A DNA stretch of 64,000 bases from Cellulomonas citrea (GTDB lineage: Bacteria; Actinomycetota; Actinomycetes; Actinomycetales; Cellulomonadaceae), in contig NZ_VWSD01000002.1 in the NCBI RefSeq assembly GCF_009829685.1, forward strand, positions 1 through 64,000, given 5' to 3'. A model generated the notes under the pieces. The model was not told the DNA's origin. It did not search any database and worked only from the letters and a program-made list of their open reading frames with translations. The stretch's first letter is position 1; each line of letters begins with the position of its first letter. Positions 8,213-17,180 of the stretch are shown here, piece by piece. The translations under genes and the position numbers were made by a program.

Positions 8213-8228
8213 GTTAAGTCAACCAAAC
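8213..8228 (-). promoter_or_regulatory. Candidate MntR operator before mntH
   Basis: The sequence GTTAAGTCAACCAAAC is a 16-base imperfect inverted repeat of form GTTnnGTnnACnnAAC (10 of 16 positions match its reverse complement). It is AT-rich in an otherwise very GC-rich region and lies immediately upstream of the mntH start. Its position over the likely promoter suits repression by the MntR encoded in the same operon. Confidence 0.6.
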
Positions 8229-8313
8229 ATATGGCGCACGCGCTGGGGTTCCGGGAGCCGAGCCCGCGGCCGCACCACCTCGGCCCCGCGCCACCACGAT
8301 CCCGCGCCGGCAC

Positions 8314-9690
8314 TCACCGCACGCCGAGCGCCGCCAGCCCGGCTGCCAGCTTGAGCTCGGTCTCCTGCCACTCCCGCACTGGGTCGGACAGGATCGTGAT
8401 CCCGCCACCGGTGCCCAGGCTGGCGGCGCCGGGACGCACCTCGATGCTGCGGATCACCACCGCGAGGTCGGCCGAGCCGTCGGACGAGAACCGCCCCCAG
8501 ATCCCCGAGTAGGCCCCGCGCGGTCCCTGCTCGAGCCCGGCAAGCAGCGTCATGGCCGAGCGCTTCGGCGCCCCCGTCATCGACCCGGCCGGAAACAGGG
8601 CCAGCGCGGCGTCGAGCGCGTCAGTGACCAGCTGCGACTCGACGGTGCTCACGAGCTGGTGCACGTGCGGGTGGCTGTGCACCGCCCACAGCTCGCTCAC
8701 CTGCACCGACCCGAGGGCCGAGACCTCGTGCAGGTCGTTGCGGCACAGGTCGACGATCATCACGTTCTCCGCCCGCTCCTTCTCGTCGGACGCGAGCTCG
8801 ACCGCCAGGGCGCGGTCACGCACCGGGTCCACGTGCCGCGGACGGGTGCCCTTGATCGGCGAGGTGCGCGCCCACCCGGCCGTGTCGACCGCGAGGTACG
8901 TCTCGGGCGAGGCGCTGAGCAACCAGCGATCCCCGAACCGCAGCGCACCGGCGTGCGGGGCCGGGCTGGCGCGCACCAGCCGCCCGGCAACGGCGAGCGG
9001 GTCGAAGCCGGCGGGCAGCTCGACGTCGATCGTCCTCGTCAGGCACAGCTGGTAGGCATCGCCGCGGGTGATCGCCTGCAGGCACTCGTCGATCGCTTCC
9101 AGGTAGTCAGATCTCCCCAGCCGCCGGCGGGCCGGGCCGACAACCGGCACCGACAGGTCCGGACCTGGCGCACCGCCACGCAGCCGGGTCGCCGCGCTCG
9201 CGAGCCAGCCGGTTGCGTCAGCGGCAGCTGCGTCGACGACGAGCGTGAGCGCCCCGGACGTGGTGTCGATCAGCACCCCGCGGTCGACCAGGGCGAACGC
9301 GGCCGTCGGCCCGTCCGGTGCGGCGAACGGCACGCCGAGCGCGCGGGCCCCTGCCTCGTAGCCGAGCTGCCCCCACCAGCCGAGCAGCGGTGAGTCGCAC
9401 GTGCTCGTGGCCAGCCGGGCGCGCAGCATGGCGGCGAACCCGTCGAGCCCGCCGCCCTGGTCGGTACCTCGCCCGTCGCGCACCCGGTCGTCGGCGTCCA
9501 GCGTGACCACGTCCCGCGCGTCGGCGACCAGTCCGACGAAGCCGGTGCCGCCCGGTCCGCGCGGGGCCGACCACACCATCGCGGCGCCGTCGTCGAGCCG
9601 CCGGATCACCGTCTCGGGCGGCACCGGGTGCGTGAGCCGTCGGCTCAGCACGCTCTGCGGTCGTGTGCGCGCGGGGCGACGAGCAGCCAC
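8314..9690 (-). CDS. pabB: Aminodeoxychorismate synthase component I
   Basis: This 458-residue chorismate-binding enzyme uses chorismate and ammonia (from a PabA glutaminase) to make 4-amino-4-deoxychorismate for p-aminobenzoate and folate synthesis. Motifs seen are LSASPETYL, PIKGTRPR, ASDEKERAENVMIVD, MTGAPKRSAMTLL, GAYSGIWG and the C-terminal GGGITILSDPVREW. The Lys of PIKGT is typical of PabB, whereas anthranilate synthases carry Ala there. No PabA or PabC domain is fused. GTG 9690 was chosen because AAGGAGG (complement 9694-9700) lies just upstream. The gene is divergent from the dehydrogenase at 9916 and ends about 100 bases before mntH. Confidence 0.9.
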   Translation of the reverse strand: MAARRPARTRPQSVLSRRLTHPVPPETVIRRLDDGAAMVWSAPRGPGGTGFVGLVADARDVVTLDADDRVRDGRGTDQGGGLDGFAAMLRARLATSTCDSPLLGWWGQLGYEAGARALGVPFAAPDGPTAAFALVDRGVLIDTTSGALTLVVDAAAADATGWLASAATRLRGGAPGPDLSVPVVGPARRRLGRSDYLEAIDECLQAITRGDAYQLCLTRTIDVELPAGFDPLAVAGRLVRASPAPHAGALRFGDRWLLSASPETYLAVDTAGWARTSPIKGTRPRHVDPVRDRALAVELASDEKERAENVMIVDLCRNDLHEVSALGSVQVSELWAVHSHPHVHQLVSTVESQLVTDALDAALALFPAGSMTGAPKRSAMTLLAGLEQGPRGAYSGIWGRFSSDGSADLAVVIRSIEVRPGAASLGTGGGITILSDPVREWQETELKLAAGLAALGVR

Positions 9691-9819
9691 GAGCCTCCTT
9701 GTCCTGGACCGGTCCGGCGCAGTGCGGACCGGTCGTGGGCGTGCCCGCACGGTCGCGAGCCTGCTGCAGATCGTCGCCTGTCAGCCGCCTGCGGACCACC
9801 TCGCCCTCACCCGGACGGA

Positions 9820-9836
9820 TGCGGACGGTGTCCGCA
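9820..9836. promoter_or_regulatory. Perfect palindrome in the pabB/dehydrogenase divergent region
   Basis: TGCGGACGGTGTCCGCA consists of seven-base arms around a three-base centre. A -10-like TACGCT at 9845-9850 follows, so the palindrome sits about where a -35 element would be for the dehydrogenase gene. This is an operator-like position, and the TetR gene downstream is an obvious candidate to bind it. A small transcript hairpin is the alternative. Confidence 0.45.
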
Positions 9837-9915
9837 AGAGTGGCTACGCTGGTGGCAGCCCGCGCACGCAGAGGTGCGCGGCCCGGACCGGCCAGCAGCC
9901 GGAACAGGAGCTCTC

Positions 9916-10965
9916 ATGCGCGCAGTCGTCGTCTCCGCCACCGACACCTACTCCCTCCAGGAGGTGCCCGACCCCACCCTGGCCGCCCCCACCGACGCGA
10001 TCGTGCGGGTGCGCGCCACGACCGTCTGCGGCAGCGACGTGCACCTCATCGCCGGCCACATGGTGCCGGTCCCGCCCGAGGGGTTCCCGCTCGGGCACGA
10101 GTTCGTCGGCGAGGTCGTCCAGGTCGGCGCGGCCGTGCTCAACCTGTCCCCCGGCGACCGCGTGGTGGCGCCCGCGGCCCCCTGGTGCGGCACCTGTGCC
10201 CGCTGCCGCGCGGGTCAGACCCAGCTCTGCCTGCGCGGCGGCATCTTCGGTGCCGGCCCGGCGTTCGGCGGGCTCGGCGGTGCCCAGGCCGAGCTGGTCC
10301 GGGTGCCGTGGGCCGACACCTGCCTGTCGACGATCCCTGAGAACGTGAGCGACGTCCAGGCCCTCGCGGTCGGCGACATCCTGTCCACCGGCTGGTCGGC
10401 CGTGAAGCAGGCCGTCACCGCGCCCGGGCAGACCCTCGTCGTGTTCGGTGCCGGCCCGGTGGGGCTCTCGGCCGTGCACACCGCACGCCTCTACGGCGTC
10501 CGCGAGGTCATCGCCGTCGACACGGTGGCCGACCGCCTCGAGCTCGCCAAGACCCTCGGCGCCGACCACGTCATCGACCCGTCGGCCCAGGACGTCGCGG
10601 CGGTCGTCGCTTCGCTCACCGGGGGTGCGGGTGCCGAGGCCGTCGTCGACGCCGCCGGTGTGCCCGCGACCATCGCCTCGTGGATCCAGGTCGGCGCCGT
10701 GGGTGCGCACGTCGCGATGGTGGGCATCCCGGCCGGACCGGTCGAGATGGTGCTCGGCGCGCTGCAGATGAAGAACATCTCGCTGTGGAGCGGTCTGGGC
10801 GACCTGTGCCACATGGACATGCTGCTCGCGATGATCGCCGCCGGCCGGCTCGACCCGTCGCCGATCTTCACCGAGCAGGTCGCGTTCGACCAGATCGAGG
10901 GCGCCATCGGGCAGTTCGTCGCCCGCAAGCCCGGGCTGGTCAAGCAGCTCGTCACGGTGGGCTGA
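9916..10965 (+). CDS. Zinc-dependent medium-chain alcohol dehydrogenase
   Basis: This 349-residue protein is of the MDR superfamily. Catalytic zinc ligands lie in TVCGSDVHL (Cys near residue 37) and GHEFVGEV (His-Glu). Four structural-zinc cysteines sit in CGTCARCRAGQTQLC (about 95-109). The nucleotide fold has VFGAGPVGL, and an Asp after the second strand (VIAVD) favours NAD over NADP. ATG 9916 follows a CAGGAG Shine-Dalgarno sequence. The substrate cannot be told; relatives oxidise secondary alcohols, diols or threonine. A TetR regulator follows 25 bases downstream and may control it. Confidence 0.88.
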   Translation: MRAVVVSATDTYSLQEVPDPTLAAPTDAIVRVRATTVCGSDVHLIAGHMVPVPPEGFPLGHEFVGEVVQVGAAVLNLSPGDRVVAPAAPWCGTCARCRAGQTQLCLRGGIFGAGPAFGGLGGAQAELVRVPWADTCLSTIPENVSDVQALAVGDILSTGWSAVKQAVTAPGQTLVVFGAGPVGLSAVHTARLYGVREVIAVDTVADRLELAKTLGADHVIDPSAQDVAAVVASLTGGAGAEAVVDAAGVPATIASWIQVGAVGAHVAMVGIPAGPVEMVLGALQMKNISLWSGLGDLCHMDMLLAMIAAGRLDPSPIFTEQVAFDQIEGAIGQFVARKPGLVKQLVTVG

Positions 10966-10990
10966 GCGCGGGCATCCCTAGACTCCTGCG

Positions 10991-11665
10991 ATGGACCTCT
11001 CGGCCGAGCGCCGCGGCACGCTGCCGTGGGGAACCCTGGACCGCGACACGATCGTCGCCGCGGCGCTCGAGCTGGCCCGCACCGACGGGCTGGACGGGGT
11101 GTCCATCCGCAAGGTCGCCGACGCGGTCGGGTCGTCCCGGATGGCCCTCTACCGGCACGTGCACGACAAGCAGGAGCTGCTCGACCTGGTGGCCGACGAG
11201 ATCTCCCGGCTCAGTGCCGACCTCCCCGTGGACGAGGACGCCCCCTGGGAGGTCCGGCTGCGGGCGATCGCGACCAGCATGCGCGTGCATCTCAAGGAGA
11301 ACCCGGCGTTCGCCGAGTTCATCGTGGTCCACTCGGCGAACGGTCCCGGCGGCGTGCGGATGGCCGAGCTCATCACGCGAGCCGTCGTCGCCACCGGACT
11401 GCCCCCCGACCGGGTGGCCCATCACTGCCTGGTGTTCAGCGACATCGTGCTCGGCAGGATCCACCGCGAGCTCGCCGGGGACCCGACGGCGGCCGCCCGC
11501 AACGCCCGGCTGCTCGAGGCCGCCCAGCACGTGCCGGAGGCGACGGCAGTGCGCCGGCACGACAGCGAGCTGCGCCAGGTGCACGCCGATGCCGTGTTCG
11601 AGGCGGAGGTGGACATGGTGATCGCCGCGATCTCGGCCGAGTCCGCTCGCGCACGGACGGCCTGA
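10991..11665 (+). CDS. TetR-family transcriptional regulator
   Basis: This 224-residue protein has an N-terminal TetR helix-turn-helix (IVAAALELARTDGLDGVSIR, followed by VADAVGSSRMALYRHVHDKQ, about residues 21-65) and a TetR_C-type ligand domain. ATG 10991 is preceded by TAGACT (10979-10984) at a gap of six bases and by no Shine-Dalgarno sequence, so the mRNA is probably leaderless. The gene thus has its own promoter despite lying only 25 bases after the dehydrogenase. The likely targets are itself and the dehydrogenase. The effector is unknown. Confidence 0.87.
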   Translation: MDLSAERRGTLPWGTLDRDTIVAAALELARTDGLDGVSIRKVADAVGSSRMALYRHVHDKQELLDLVADEISRLSADLPVDEDAPWEVRLRAIATSMRVHLKENPAFAEFIVVHSANGPGGVRMAELITRAVVATGLPPDRVAHHCLVFSDIVLGRIHRELAGDPTAAARNARLLEAAQHVPEATAVRRHDSELRQVHADAVFEAEVDMVIAAISAESARARTA

Positions 11666-11726
11666 GCGATCGGCCGGGGCCCGGAGCCGCAGAGGGCCAG
11701 GAACCGACCAGGGCCGCAGACGACGA

Positions 11727-11757
11727 AGCCCCGGCGAGAGATGCTCTCGCCGGGGCT
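11727..11757. terminator. Intrinsic terminator between TetR gene and tRNA-Pro
   Basis: A perfect 14-bp stem (AGCCCCGGCGAGAG pairing with CTCTCGCCGGGGCT) with the loop ATG lies between the end of the plus-strand TetR gene and the 3' end of the minus-strand tRNA. It is symmetric and can serve both directions. There is no strong U-run, as is common in high-GC actinobacteria. Confidence 0.8.
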
Positions 11758-11762
11758 CTCTG

Positions 11763-11836
11763 TCGGGCTGACAGGATTTGAACCTGCGACCCCGTGACCC
11801 CCAGTCACGTGCGCTACCAAGCTGCGCCACAGCCCG
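11763..11836 (-). tRNA. tRNA-Pro (anticodon GGG)
   Basis: This 74-nt cloverleaf has acceptor CGGGCTG paired with CAGCCCG, D-stem GCGC, anticodon arm CGTGA-CTGGGGG-TCACG with anticodon GGG, and T-arm GCAGG-TTCAAAT-CCTGT. CCA is not encoded. Upstream on the minus strand, TAGAGT (complement 11865-11870) is a probable -10 element, and CGTGCCGG/CCGGCACG (11838-11857) forms a leader hairpin likely removed during processing. Confidence 0.95.
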
Positions 11837-12007
11837 TCGTGCCGGGTGACCGGCACGGGCAGACACTCTACCGTCCCGCGGGCACCACTTCCGCATCCCG
11901 TCCAGGCCGAGCCGCACCCGTGTCGTGCGAGGCCCGCCCACGGCCGCCGGCAGCTCCCTCGCACCCACGCGCGGCCGGGCCCCGACAGCACCCCGGACGA
12001 GGTCCGG

Positions 12008-12412
12008 TCAGCCGGTGACGACCGGCTGACCGGCCTGGGCCCACGCGGTGATGCCGCCCTTGAGGTCCTGCACGTGGGTGAACCCGGCGTCCTTCATCGC
12101 AGCCGTCGCGACCGACGACCGGTTCCCGGACCGGCAGTACACGGCGTAGGTCGCCGACGTGTCGAGGTCCGCGATCGTCGTGCCGAAGTCCGGCTGCTCG
12201 ACGTCGATGTTGACCGCGCCGGCGAGGTGGCCCGAGTCGAACTCGGCGGGCGTCCGCACGTCGAGGACGACCACCCCGTCGGTCGCCACCAGCGTCGCGA
12301 AGTCGTCCACCCCGAGGGTCGACCCCTTCGCGCCGGAGCTCGACCCGCACGCGGCGAGCAGCAGGAGTCCGGCCACGAGCACCACGAGAGCACCACCACG
12401 ACGTCGCATCAT
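12008..12412 (-). CDS. Rhodanese-domain lipoprotein
   Basis: This 134-residue lipoprotein has a charged start, a hydrophobic core and the lipobox LLAAC, with lipidated Cys at residue 22. A single rhodanese domain follows, with VVLDVRTPAEFDSGHLAGA and the catalytic loop CRSGNRS (Cys near 93). Such proteins bind sulfane sulfur as a persulfide, here on the outer face of the membrane. Start ATG 12412 is preferred to in-frame ATG 12424 because a -10-like TATATG (complement 12422-12427) lies nine bases before it, suggesting a leaderless or nearly leaderless mRNA. A CsoR/CstR-type box overlaps this promoter and is shared with the regulator operon at 62.7 kb. If 12424 were used, the protein gains four residues. 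Confidence 0.88.
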   Translation of the reverse strand: MMRRRGGALVVLVAGLLLLAACGSSSGAKGSTLGVDDFATLVATDGVVVLDVRTPAEFDSGHLAGAVNIDVEQPDFGTTIADLDTSATYAVYCRSGNRSSVATAAMKDAGFTHVQDLKGGITAWAQAGQPVVTG

Positions 12413-12423
12413 GGCGGTCACCA

Positions 12424-12440
12424 TATACCCCCCTGGGTAT
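12424..12440 (-). promoter_or_regulatory. CsoR/CstR-type operator at the rhodanese promoter
   Basis: TATACCCCCCTGGGTAT matches the inverted-repeat form of CsoR-family boxes (TACC-C/G-rich centre-GGTA). The same 17 bases occur at 62719-62735 before the microprotein/CsoR-family operon. At both places, read on the minus strand, the C/G-rich part runs straight into the -10-like TATATG or TATAGC, so a bound repressor would cover the promoter. Confidence 0.75.
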
Positions 12441-12454
12441 CCCCGGGGGTCGGA

Positions 12455-13918
12455 TCAGCGGCGCCGCTTCTCCCGCACCCGGACGCTGATCTCGATCGGC
12501 GACCCGGTGAAGCCGAAGGTCTCGCGCAGCTTGCGCTCGATGAACCGGCGGTACCCCGCCTCGAGGAACCCGGTCGCGAAGATGACGAACCGCGGCGGAC
12601 GCGTCGAGGCCTGGGTCGCGAACAGGATCCGAGGCTGCTTGCCGCCCCGCAGCGGGTGCGGGTGCGCCGCCACCAGTTCGCCGAGGAAGGCGTTGAGCCG
12701 TCCGGTGGAGATCCGCTGGTCCCACGACTCGAGCGCCGTGGTGAGCGCGGGCACCAGCCGGTCGGTGTGCCACCCCGTCTTGGCCGAGACGTTGACCCGC
12801 GGCGCCCACTGCACCTGGACGAGGTCGAGCTCGATCTCGCGCTCCAGGAACGGGCGGCGGTCCTCGTCCATGAGGTCCCACTTGTTGTACGCGATCACCA
12901 GGGCACGCCCGGCCTCGACCACCTGGGTGATGACCCGGGTGTCCTGCTCGGTGAGCGGGGCGGAGGCGTCCACGAGGACCACCGCCACCTCCGCCTTCTC
13001 GATGGCCGCCTGGGTGCGCAGCGAGGCGTAGAAGTCGGCACCGGAGGTCTGGTGCACCCGACGCCGGATCCCCGCGGTGTCGACGAACACCCAGGGCTGG
13101 TCGCGCAGCACGACGAGCTCGTCGACCGGGTCGCGCGTCGTCCCGGCCGTGGGGTCGACCACCACCCGCTCGGAGCCGACGAGCTTGTTGAGCATCGAGG
13201 ACTTGCCCACGTTCGGCCGCCCGACGAGGGCCACCCGTCGCGGGCCGTCCGGCAGCGCGGTGCCACGTGCGGAGACCGCGGGCAGCACCCGCATGGCCGC
13301 GTCGAGCAGATCGCCCACACCGCGCCCGTGCAGCGCCGAGATCGCGTGCGGCTCCCCCAGGCCCAGACCCCACAGCGTCGCGGCATCGGCCTCGGTGCCC
13401 GGGCCGTCGACCTTGTTGGCCGCCAGCACGACGGGCTTGCCGGCGCGCCGCAGCATGCGCACCACCTGCTCGTCGGTGTCCGTGGTGCCCACCGTCGCGT
13501 CCACGACGAGCAGCACCGCGTCCGCGAGCTCGACCGCGACCTCGGCCTGCTGGGCGACGCGCGCGTCGAGCCCGGCCACGTCGACCTCCCAGCCGCCGGT
13601 GTCGACCACCGTGAAGTCCCGGCCGGACCACTCCGCGGGGTAGCTCACGCGGTCCCGGGTCACGCCCGGGGTGTCCTGCACGACGGCCTCACGCCGGCCC
13701 AGGATGCGGTTGACCAGGGTCGACTTGCCCACGTTCGGGCGCCCGACGATGGCCAGCACGGGCTTGACCGGTGCGGGTCCTGCGGCGCCGGGTTCACCCA
13801 GCTCACCGCCGAGCAGCGCACGGTCCTCGTCCTCGAGCTCGTACTCCGCGAGGCCGGCCAGCAGCGCGCGTTCACGCGCCTCGTCGTCGGGTCCGGGGGG
13901 CGGCAGGGTGTCGGTCAC
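12455..13918 (-). CDS. der: Ribosome-assembly GTPase Der (EngA)
   Basis: This 487-residue GTPase acts in maturation of the 50S subunit. It has two tandem G domains. The first has GRPNVGKST (about residues 59-67), DTGGWE and ANKVDG; the second has [22 protein letters not shown] and [10 protein letters not shown]-terminal KH-like domain ends in VRVREKRRR. The extra N-terminal about 50 acidic residues are typical of actinobacterial Der. GTG 13918 lies four bases after the plsC stop, making this the last gene of the ctaB-to-der run. Confidence 0.96.
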   Translation of the reverse strand: MTDTLPPPGPDDEARERALLAGLAEYELEDEDRALLGGELGEPGAAGPAPVKPVLAIVGRPNVGKSTLVNRILGRREAVVQDTPGVTRDRVSYPAEWSGRDFTVVDTGGWEVDVAGLDARVAQQAEVAVELADAVLLVVDATVGTTDTDEQVVRMLRRAGKPVVLAANKVDGPGTEADAATLWGLGLGEPHAISALHGRGVGDLLDAAMRVLPAVSARGTALPDGPRRVALVGRPNVGKSSMLNKLVGSERVVVDPTAGTTRDPVDELVVLRDQPWVFVDTAGIRRRVHQTSGADFYASLRTQAAIEKAEVAVVLVDASAPLTEQDTRVITQVVEAGRALVIAYNKWDLMDEDRRPFLEREIELDLVQVQWAPRVNVSAKTGWHTDRLVPALTTALESWDQRISTGRLNAFLGELVAAHPHPLRGGKQPRILFATQASTRPPRFVIFATGFLEAGYRRFIERKLRETFGFTGSPIEISVRVREKRRR

Positions 13919-13922
13919 CGTC

Positions 13923-14597
13923 TCATTGTCCCTGGCCGACGGGCCCTGGCAGCACCAGACCGCTGCGAGCGGTCGCCGCGACCACCAGATCAGCCATCGC
14001 GGCTCGGATCTGCTCGGTCCCGTCGGCGATCGCCTGGCGTCGCGACAGGCCCTCGGACGGCACCGTGATCGGCTCCCCGAACTCGACGTAGAACCGTCGG
14101 CGCAGCGGGGGCAGCCCGCCCACCGAGGCACCCGGCAGCCGCGTCCCGCAGATCGCCACCGGGACCACCGGGGCTCCGCCGTGCACCGCCAACCAAGCCA
14201 CCCCGGCCCGCGCGCTGGCCACCTCGCCGGCACCGCGGTTGCCCTCGGGGAAGATCCCCACCGCACCGCCGCGACGCAGCACCGCCAGCCCGGAGGCGAG
14301 GGCGGCGCGCCCGTTCGACCGGTCGGTACGGATCTGACCTGCCGCGTCGAACACCCACGCGAGCGGTGTGGCGTACATCTCCTCCTTGACGAAGATGTGC
14401 AGCGGCCGCGGCGAGACCCCGATGAACAGCGGACCGTCCATCACGTGCTGGTGGTTCGCCGCGAGCACCACCGGCCCGGTGCGGGGCACGTGGTGCGCCC
14501 CGGCCACCCGGGTGTTCCACAGCACGTGCGCCCCGAACCAGCCGACGGCGTGCGCCCACACCGGCCCACCGGCCCAGGGCGCCCGCGCCCCGCTCAC
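13923..14597 (-). CDS. Lysophospholipid (1-acylglycerol-3-phosphate) acyltransferase, PlsC family
   Basis: This 224-residue membrane-associated protein has the PlsC catalytic pattern HX4D in NHQHVMDGP (about residues 48-56), the substrate motif FPEGNRG (about 116-122) and a [13 protein letters not shown] segment. It probably acylates lysophosphatidic acid in phospholipid synthesis. ATG overlaps the cmk stop by four bases. The cmk-plsC-der order is common in actinobacteria, where this gene is usually annotated simply as an acyltransferase. Its exact acyl acceptor is not proven. Confidence 0.88.
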   Translation of the reverse strand: MSGARAPWAGGPVWAHAVGWFGAHVLWNTRVAGAHHVPRTGPVVLAANHQHVMDGPLFIGVSPRPLHIFVKEEMYATPLAWVFDAAGQIRTDRSNGRAALASGLAVLRRGGAVGIFPEGNRGAGEVASARAGVAWLAVHGGAPVVPVAICGTRLPGASVGGLPPLRRRFYVEFGEPITVPSEGLSRRQAIADGTEQIRAAMADLVVAATARSGLVLPGPVGQGQ

Positions 14598-15307
14598 GGC
14601 CGGACGCCGGTGAGGTCCGCAACCACCTCGAGCACGGCCGCGACCGTCCCGTCCAGGTCCAGGTCGGTCGAGTCGACGGTGACGACGCCCGGAGCTGCCT
14701 GGTGGAACTCGACGACCGTCGAGTCGTCGGCGTCCCGGCGCAGCACCTGGTCCCGCGTGGCCTGCAGCGCGGCGGCCGAGTCGGTCCCGTGCACCTCGAG
14801 CGCCCGACGGGCCAGCCGGGCCTGCGCCGAGGCCGTGAGCAGCACCCGGACCGGGGCGTCGGGCGCCACGACCGTCGTGATGTCCCGGCCCTCGGCGACG
14901 ACGCCGCGCCCGCCGGAGAAGCTCGTGGCGGTGCGTTCGGTGTCGATGAGCTCACGCTGCCGGGCCCCGAGCTCGGCCCGGGCGTCCAGGTTGGTCGCCA
15001 CGGCGCTCACCGCCTGCGAGACCTCGGTGGAGCGGATCGCCTCGCCCACGTCGATCCCCGCGACCGTGACCGTCGGCGCCGCCGGGTCCAGCCCCATGAC
15101 GAGGGGCAGCGCGGCGACCTCGCGTGCGACGGCCACCTCGTCGTCGAGCGGCACGCCCCGTTCACGGCACCACCAGGTCGCGGCGCGGTACATCGCACCG
15201 GTGTCCAGGTAGGCCAGGCCGAGGGCGCGTGCCACCCCGCGCGCGACGCTCGACTTCCCCGAACCCGAGGGGCCGTCGATCGCGATCACCAGCGGCTCGC
15301 CGTTCAC
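14594..15307 (-). CDS. cmk: Cytidylate kinase
   Basis: This 237-residue cytoplasmic kinase phosphorylates CMP and dCMP with ATP. It shows the P-loop DGPSGSGKSSVARG (about residues 11-24), the LDTGAMYRA motif for CMP binding, the inserted NMP-binding region, VVAEGRDITTVV, and the lid region RRALEVHGTD with ARRA-type arginines. Length is usual for the family. It overlaps the tyrA stop by four bases (ATGA) and plsC by four, consistent with coupled translation. Confidence 0.95.
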   Translation of the reverse strand: MNGEPLVIAIDGPSGSGKSSVARGVARALGLAYLDTGAMYRAATWWCRERGVPLDDEVAVAREVAALPLVMGLDPAAPTVTVAGIDVGEAIRSTEVSQAVSAVATNLDARAELGARQRELIDTERTATSFSGGRGVVAEGRDITTVVAPDAPVRVLLTASAQARLARRALEVHGTDSAAALQATRDQVLRRDADDSTVVEFHQAAPGVVTVDSTDLDLDGTVAAVLEVVADLTGVRP

Positions 15308-16440
15308 CGCACCACCTTCCAGCCGTGCTCGGTCAGGACCTGCTCGAGGTGCTCGGCCGACTCCGGCAGCACCGAGACGTTCGCGATGCCGACCGGTCGC
15401 CCGGCGGCGTGCTCGAGGTCGAGGTCCTCGAGGTTGACCCCGGCCTCGCCGATCTGCGCCAGCAGCGCGGCCAGCGACCCCGGGGAGTCCGGAACCAGCA
15501 CGCTCACCAGGGCGTACGTACGCTGCGTCCCACCGTGCTTGCCCGGGATGCGGGCCACCCCGGCATTGCCGGCGGCCAGCGTGCGGGCCAGCGCGCCGAG
15601 TGCGCCCGGGGCCACGGTCTCCGGGCCGTCGGCCTCGTCGGCGGCGGCCAGCGCGGCCACGACGACGTCGAGCTCGGCGCGCAGCGCCACCAGCTCACGG
15701 TGCACGGCGGCGGAGTTCGCCGCGAGGATCGTGGTCCACAGCGCGGGGTCGGAGGCCGCGATCCGGGTGACGTCGCGCAGTCCCTGCCCCGCCAGCCCGA
15801 GCGCACCGGGCGCCGCGTCCCGCAGCCGTCCGGCGACGAGCGTGGAGACCAGCTGCGGCACGTGCGAGACGGTCGCCACGGCCGCATCGTGCTCGGCCGC
15901 GCCCATCGCGACCGGCACCGCACCCAGGTCGACGGCCAGCGCACGCACCGCCAGCAGCGCCTGCGCGTCCGCCTCCCCCGGGTCCACGATCACCCATGGA
16001 CGCCCCACGAACAGGTCCGGGACGGCCGCCGACGGGCCCGAGCGCTCCCGCCCGGCCATCGGGTGCGAGCCGACGTAGCGGCGCAGGTCGACCCCCGCCG
16101 CCCGCAGCTCGGCCAGCACGTACCCCTTGACGCTCGCGACATCGGTCACGACGGCCTGCGGGTGCGCGACCAGCTCGGCTGCGACCACCTGGGCGACGAC
16201 GTCCGGCGGCGCCGCCACCACGACGAGCGCCGGCTCCGGGTCCCCGTCCCGGGCGGGCTGCCCCGCACCGACGTCGCGGGCCAGTGCCAGCGCCGTCCGC
16301 GAGGGGTCGGCCAGCTGGACGGGCACGCCGTGGTTGCGCAGCGCCAGCCCCACGGAGGCGCCGAGCAGCCCCGTGCCCACCACCCGCACCGGCCCGACGG
16401 TCGAGGCCGTGCGCGGACGCTCCCCGTCCGGCGAGGTCAC
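15304..16440 (-). CDS. tyrA: Prephenate dehydrogenase with ACT domain
   Basis: This 378-residue enzyme oxidises and decarboxylates prephenate to 4-hydroxyphenylpyruvate in tyrosine synthesis. It has the nucleotide-binding VGTGLLGASVGLAL (about residues 21-34), TDVASVKG, the substrate motif GSHPMAGRERSG and SHVPQLVSTL. A C-terminal ACT domain (about residues 300-378, YALVSVLVPDSPGSLAALL) suggests allosteric feedback by an aromatic amino acid. It overlaps rluB and cmk by four bases each. An arogenate preference cannot be excluded. Confidence 0.93.
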   Translation of the reverse strand: MTSPDGERPRTASTVGPVRVVGTGLLGASVGLALRNHGVPVQLADPSRTALALARDVGAGQPARDGDPEPALVVVAAPPDVVAQVVAAELVAHPQAVVTDVASVKGYVLAELRAAGVDLRRYVGSHPMAGRERSGPSAAVPDLFVGRPWVIVDPGEADAQALLAVRALAVDLGAVPVAMGAAEHDAAVATVSHVPQLVSTLVAGRLRDAAPGALGLAGQGLRDVTRIAASDPALWTTILAANSAAVHRELVALRAELDVVVAALAAADEADGPETVAPGALGALARTLAAGNAGVARIPGKHGGTQRTYALVSVLVPDSPGSLAALLAQIGEAGVNLEDLDLEHAAGRPVGIANVSVLPESAEHLEQVLTEHGWKVVR

Positions 16441-17180
16441 AGACCGGCCGCCGTCATGAGCGACCCCACCTCCACGGTGGACAGCACGCGGGTGCGCCCC
16501 GGACGCAGCTCACCCAGGCGGATCGGCCCGAACCGGGTCCGCACGAGCCGGATGACCGGGTGCCCGACCTCCTCCAGGACGCGGCGCACCACGCGGTTGC
16601 GGCCCGAGTGCAGGTCGATCTCGACGAGCGACTCACGTCCGTTGGTCTGCACGAGCTGGAACCGGTCGACGGTCGCGAGCCCGTCCTCCAGCTCGACACC
16701 GGCGAGCAGCTTCTTGGCCAGGCCGGGCTGCACCTTGCCCTCGACCTGCGCCATGTACGTCTTGACCACGCCGTGCGAGGGGTGCGTGAGCTGGTTGGAC
16801 AACGTGCCGTCGTTGGTGAGCAGCAGCAGCCCCTCGGTCTCCTCGTCGAGCCGACCGACGTGGAACAGCCGCTCCGACCGGTTCGCCACGAACTGGGACA
16901 GGTCCGGCTTGCCCTGCTCGTCGCGCATCGAGGAGACCACGCCGAACGGCTTGTTGAGCGCGAGGGTCACCATCCCGGTGTCCAGCACCACACGCTCGCC
17001 GTCGACGTGGATGACCGCGTGCACCGGATCCACGCGGATGCCCAGCTCACGGACCACCTGCCCGTCCACCTGCACCCGGCCGCGGGCGATGAGCTCTTCG
17101 CAGGCGCGCCGCGAGCCCAGGCCCGCACCGGCGAGCACCTTCTGCAGGCGGACGCCGTCGGGGTCGTGCACGTCGGTCAT
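16437..17180 (-). CDS. rluB: 23S rRNA pseudouridine synthase, RluB/RsuA family
   Basis: This 247-residue protein has an N-terminal S4 RNA-binding domain (LQKVLAGAGLGSRRACEELI), the catalytic motif HVGRLDEETEGLLLLTNDG (the Asp is the nucleophile) and the C-terminal RNRVVRRVLEEVGHPV pattern. RluB converts U2605 of 23S rRNA to pseudouridine. RsuA (16S target) has the same fold, so the target is inferred from the usual scpA-scpB-rluB context. It overlaps scpB and tyrA by four bases. Confidence 0.9.
   Translation of the reverse strand: MTDVHDPDGVRLQKVLAGAGLGSRRACEELIARGRVQVDGQVVRELGIRVDPVHAVIHVDGERVVLDTGMVTLALNKPFGVVSSMRDEQGKPDLSQFVANRSERLFHVGRLDEETEGLLLLTNDGTLSNQLTHPSHGVVKTYMAQVEGKVQPGLAKKLLAGVELEDGLATVDRFQLVQTNGRESLVEIDLHSGRNRVVRRVLEEVGHPVIRLVRTRFGPIRLGELRPGRTRVLSTVEVGSLMTAAGL

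Noticed and set aside
11763-11836. tRNA-Pro as an integration site for a mobile element
   Set aside because: No integrase, direct repeat of the tRNA 3' end or accessory block is seen on either side.
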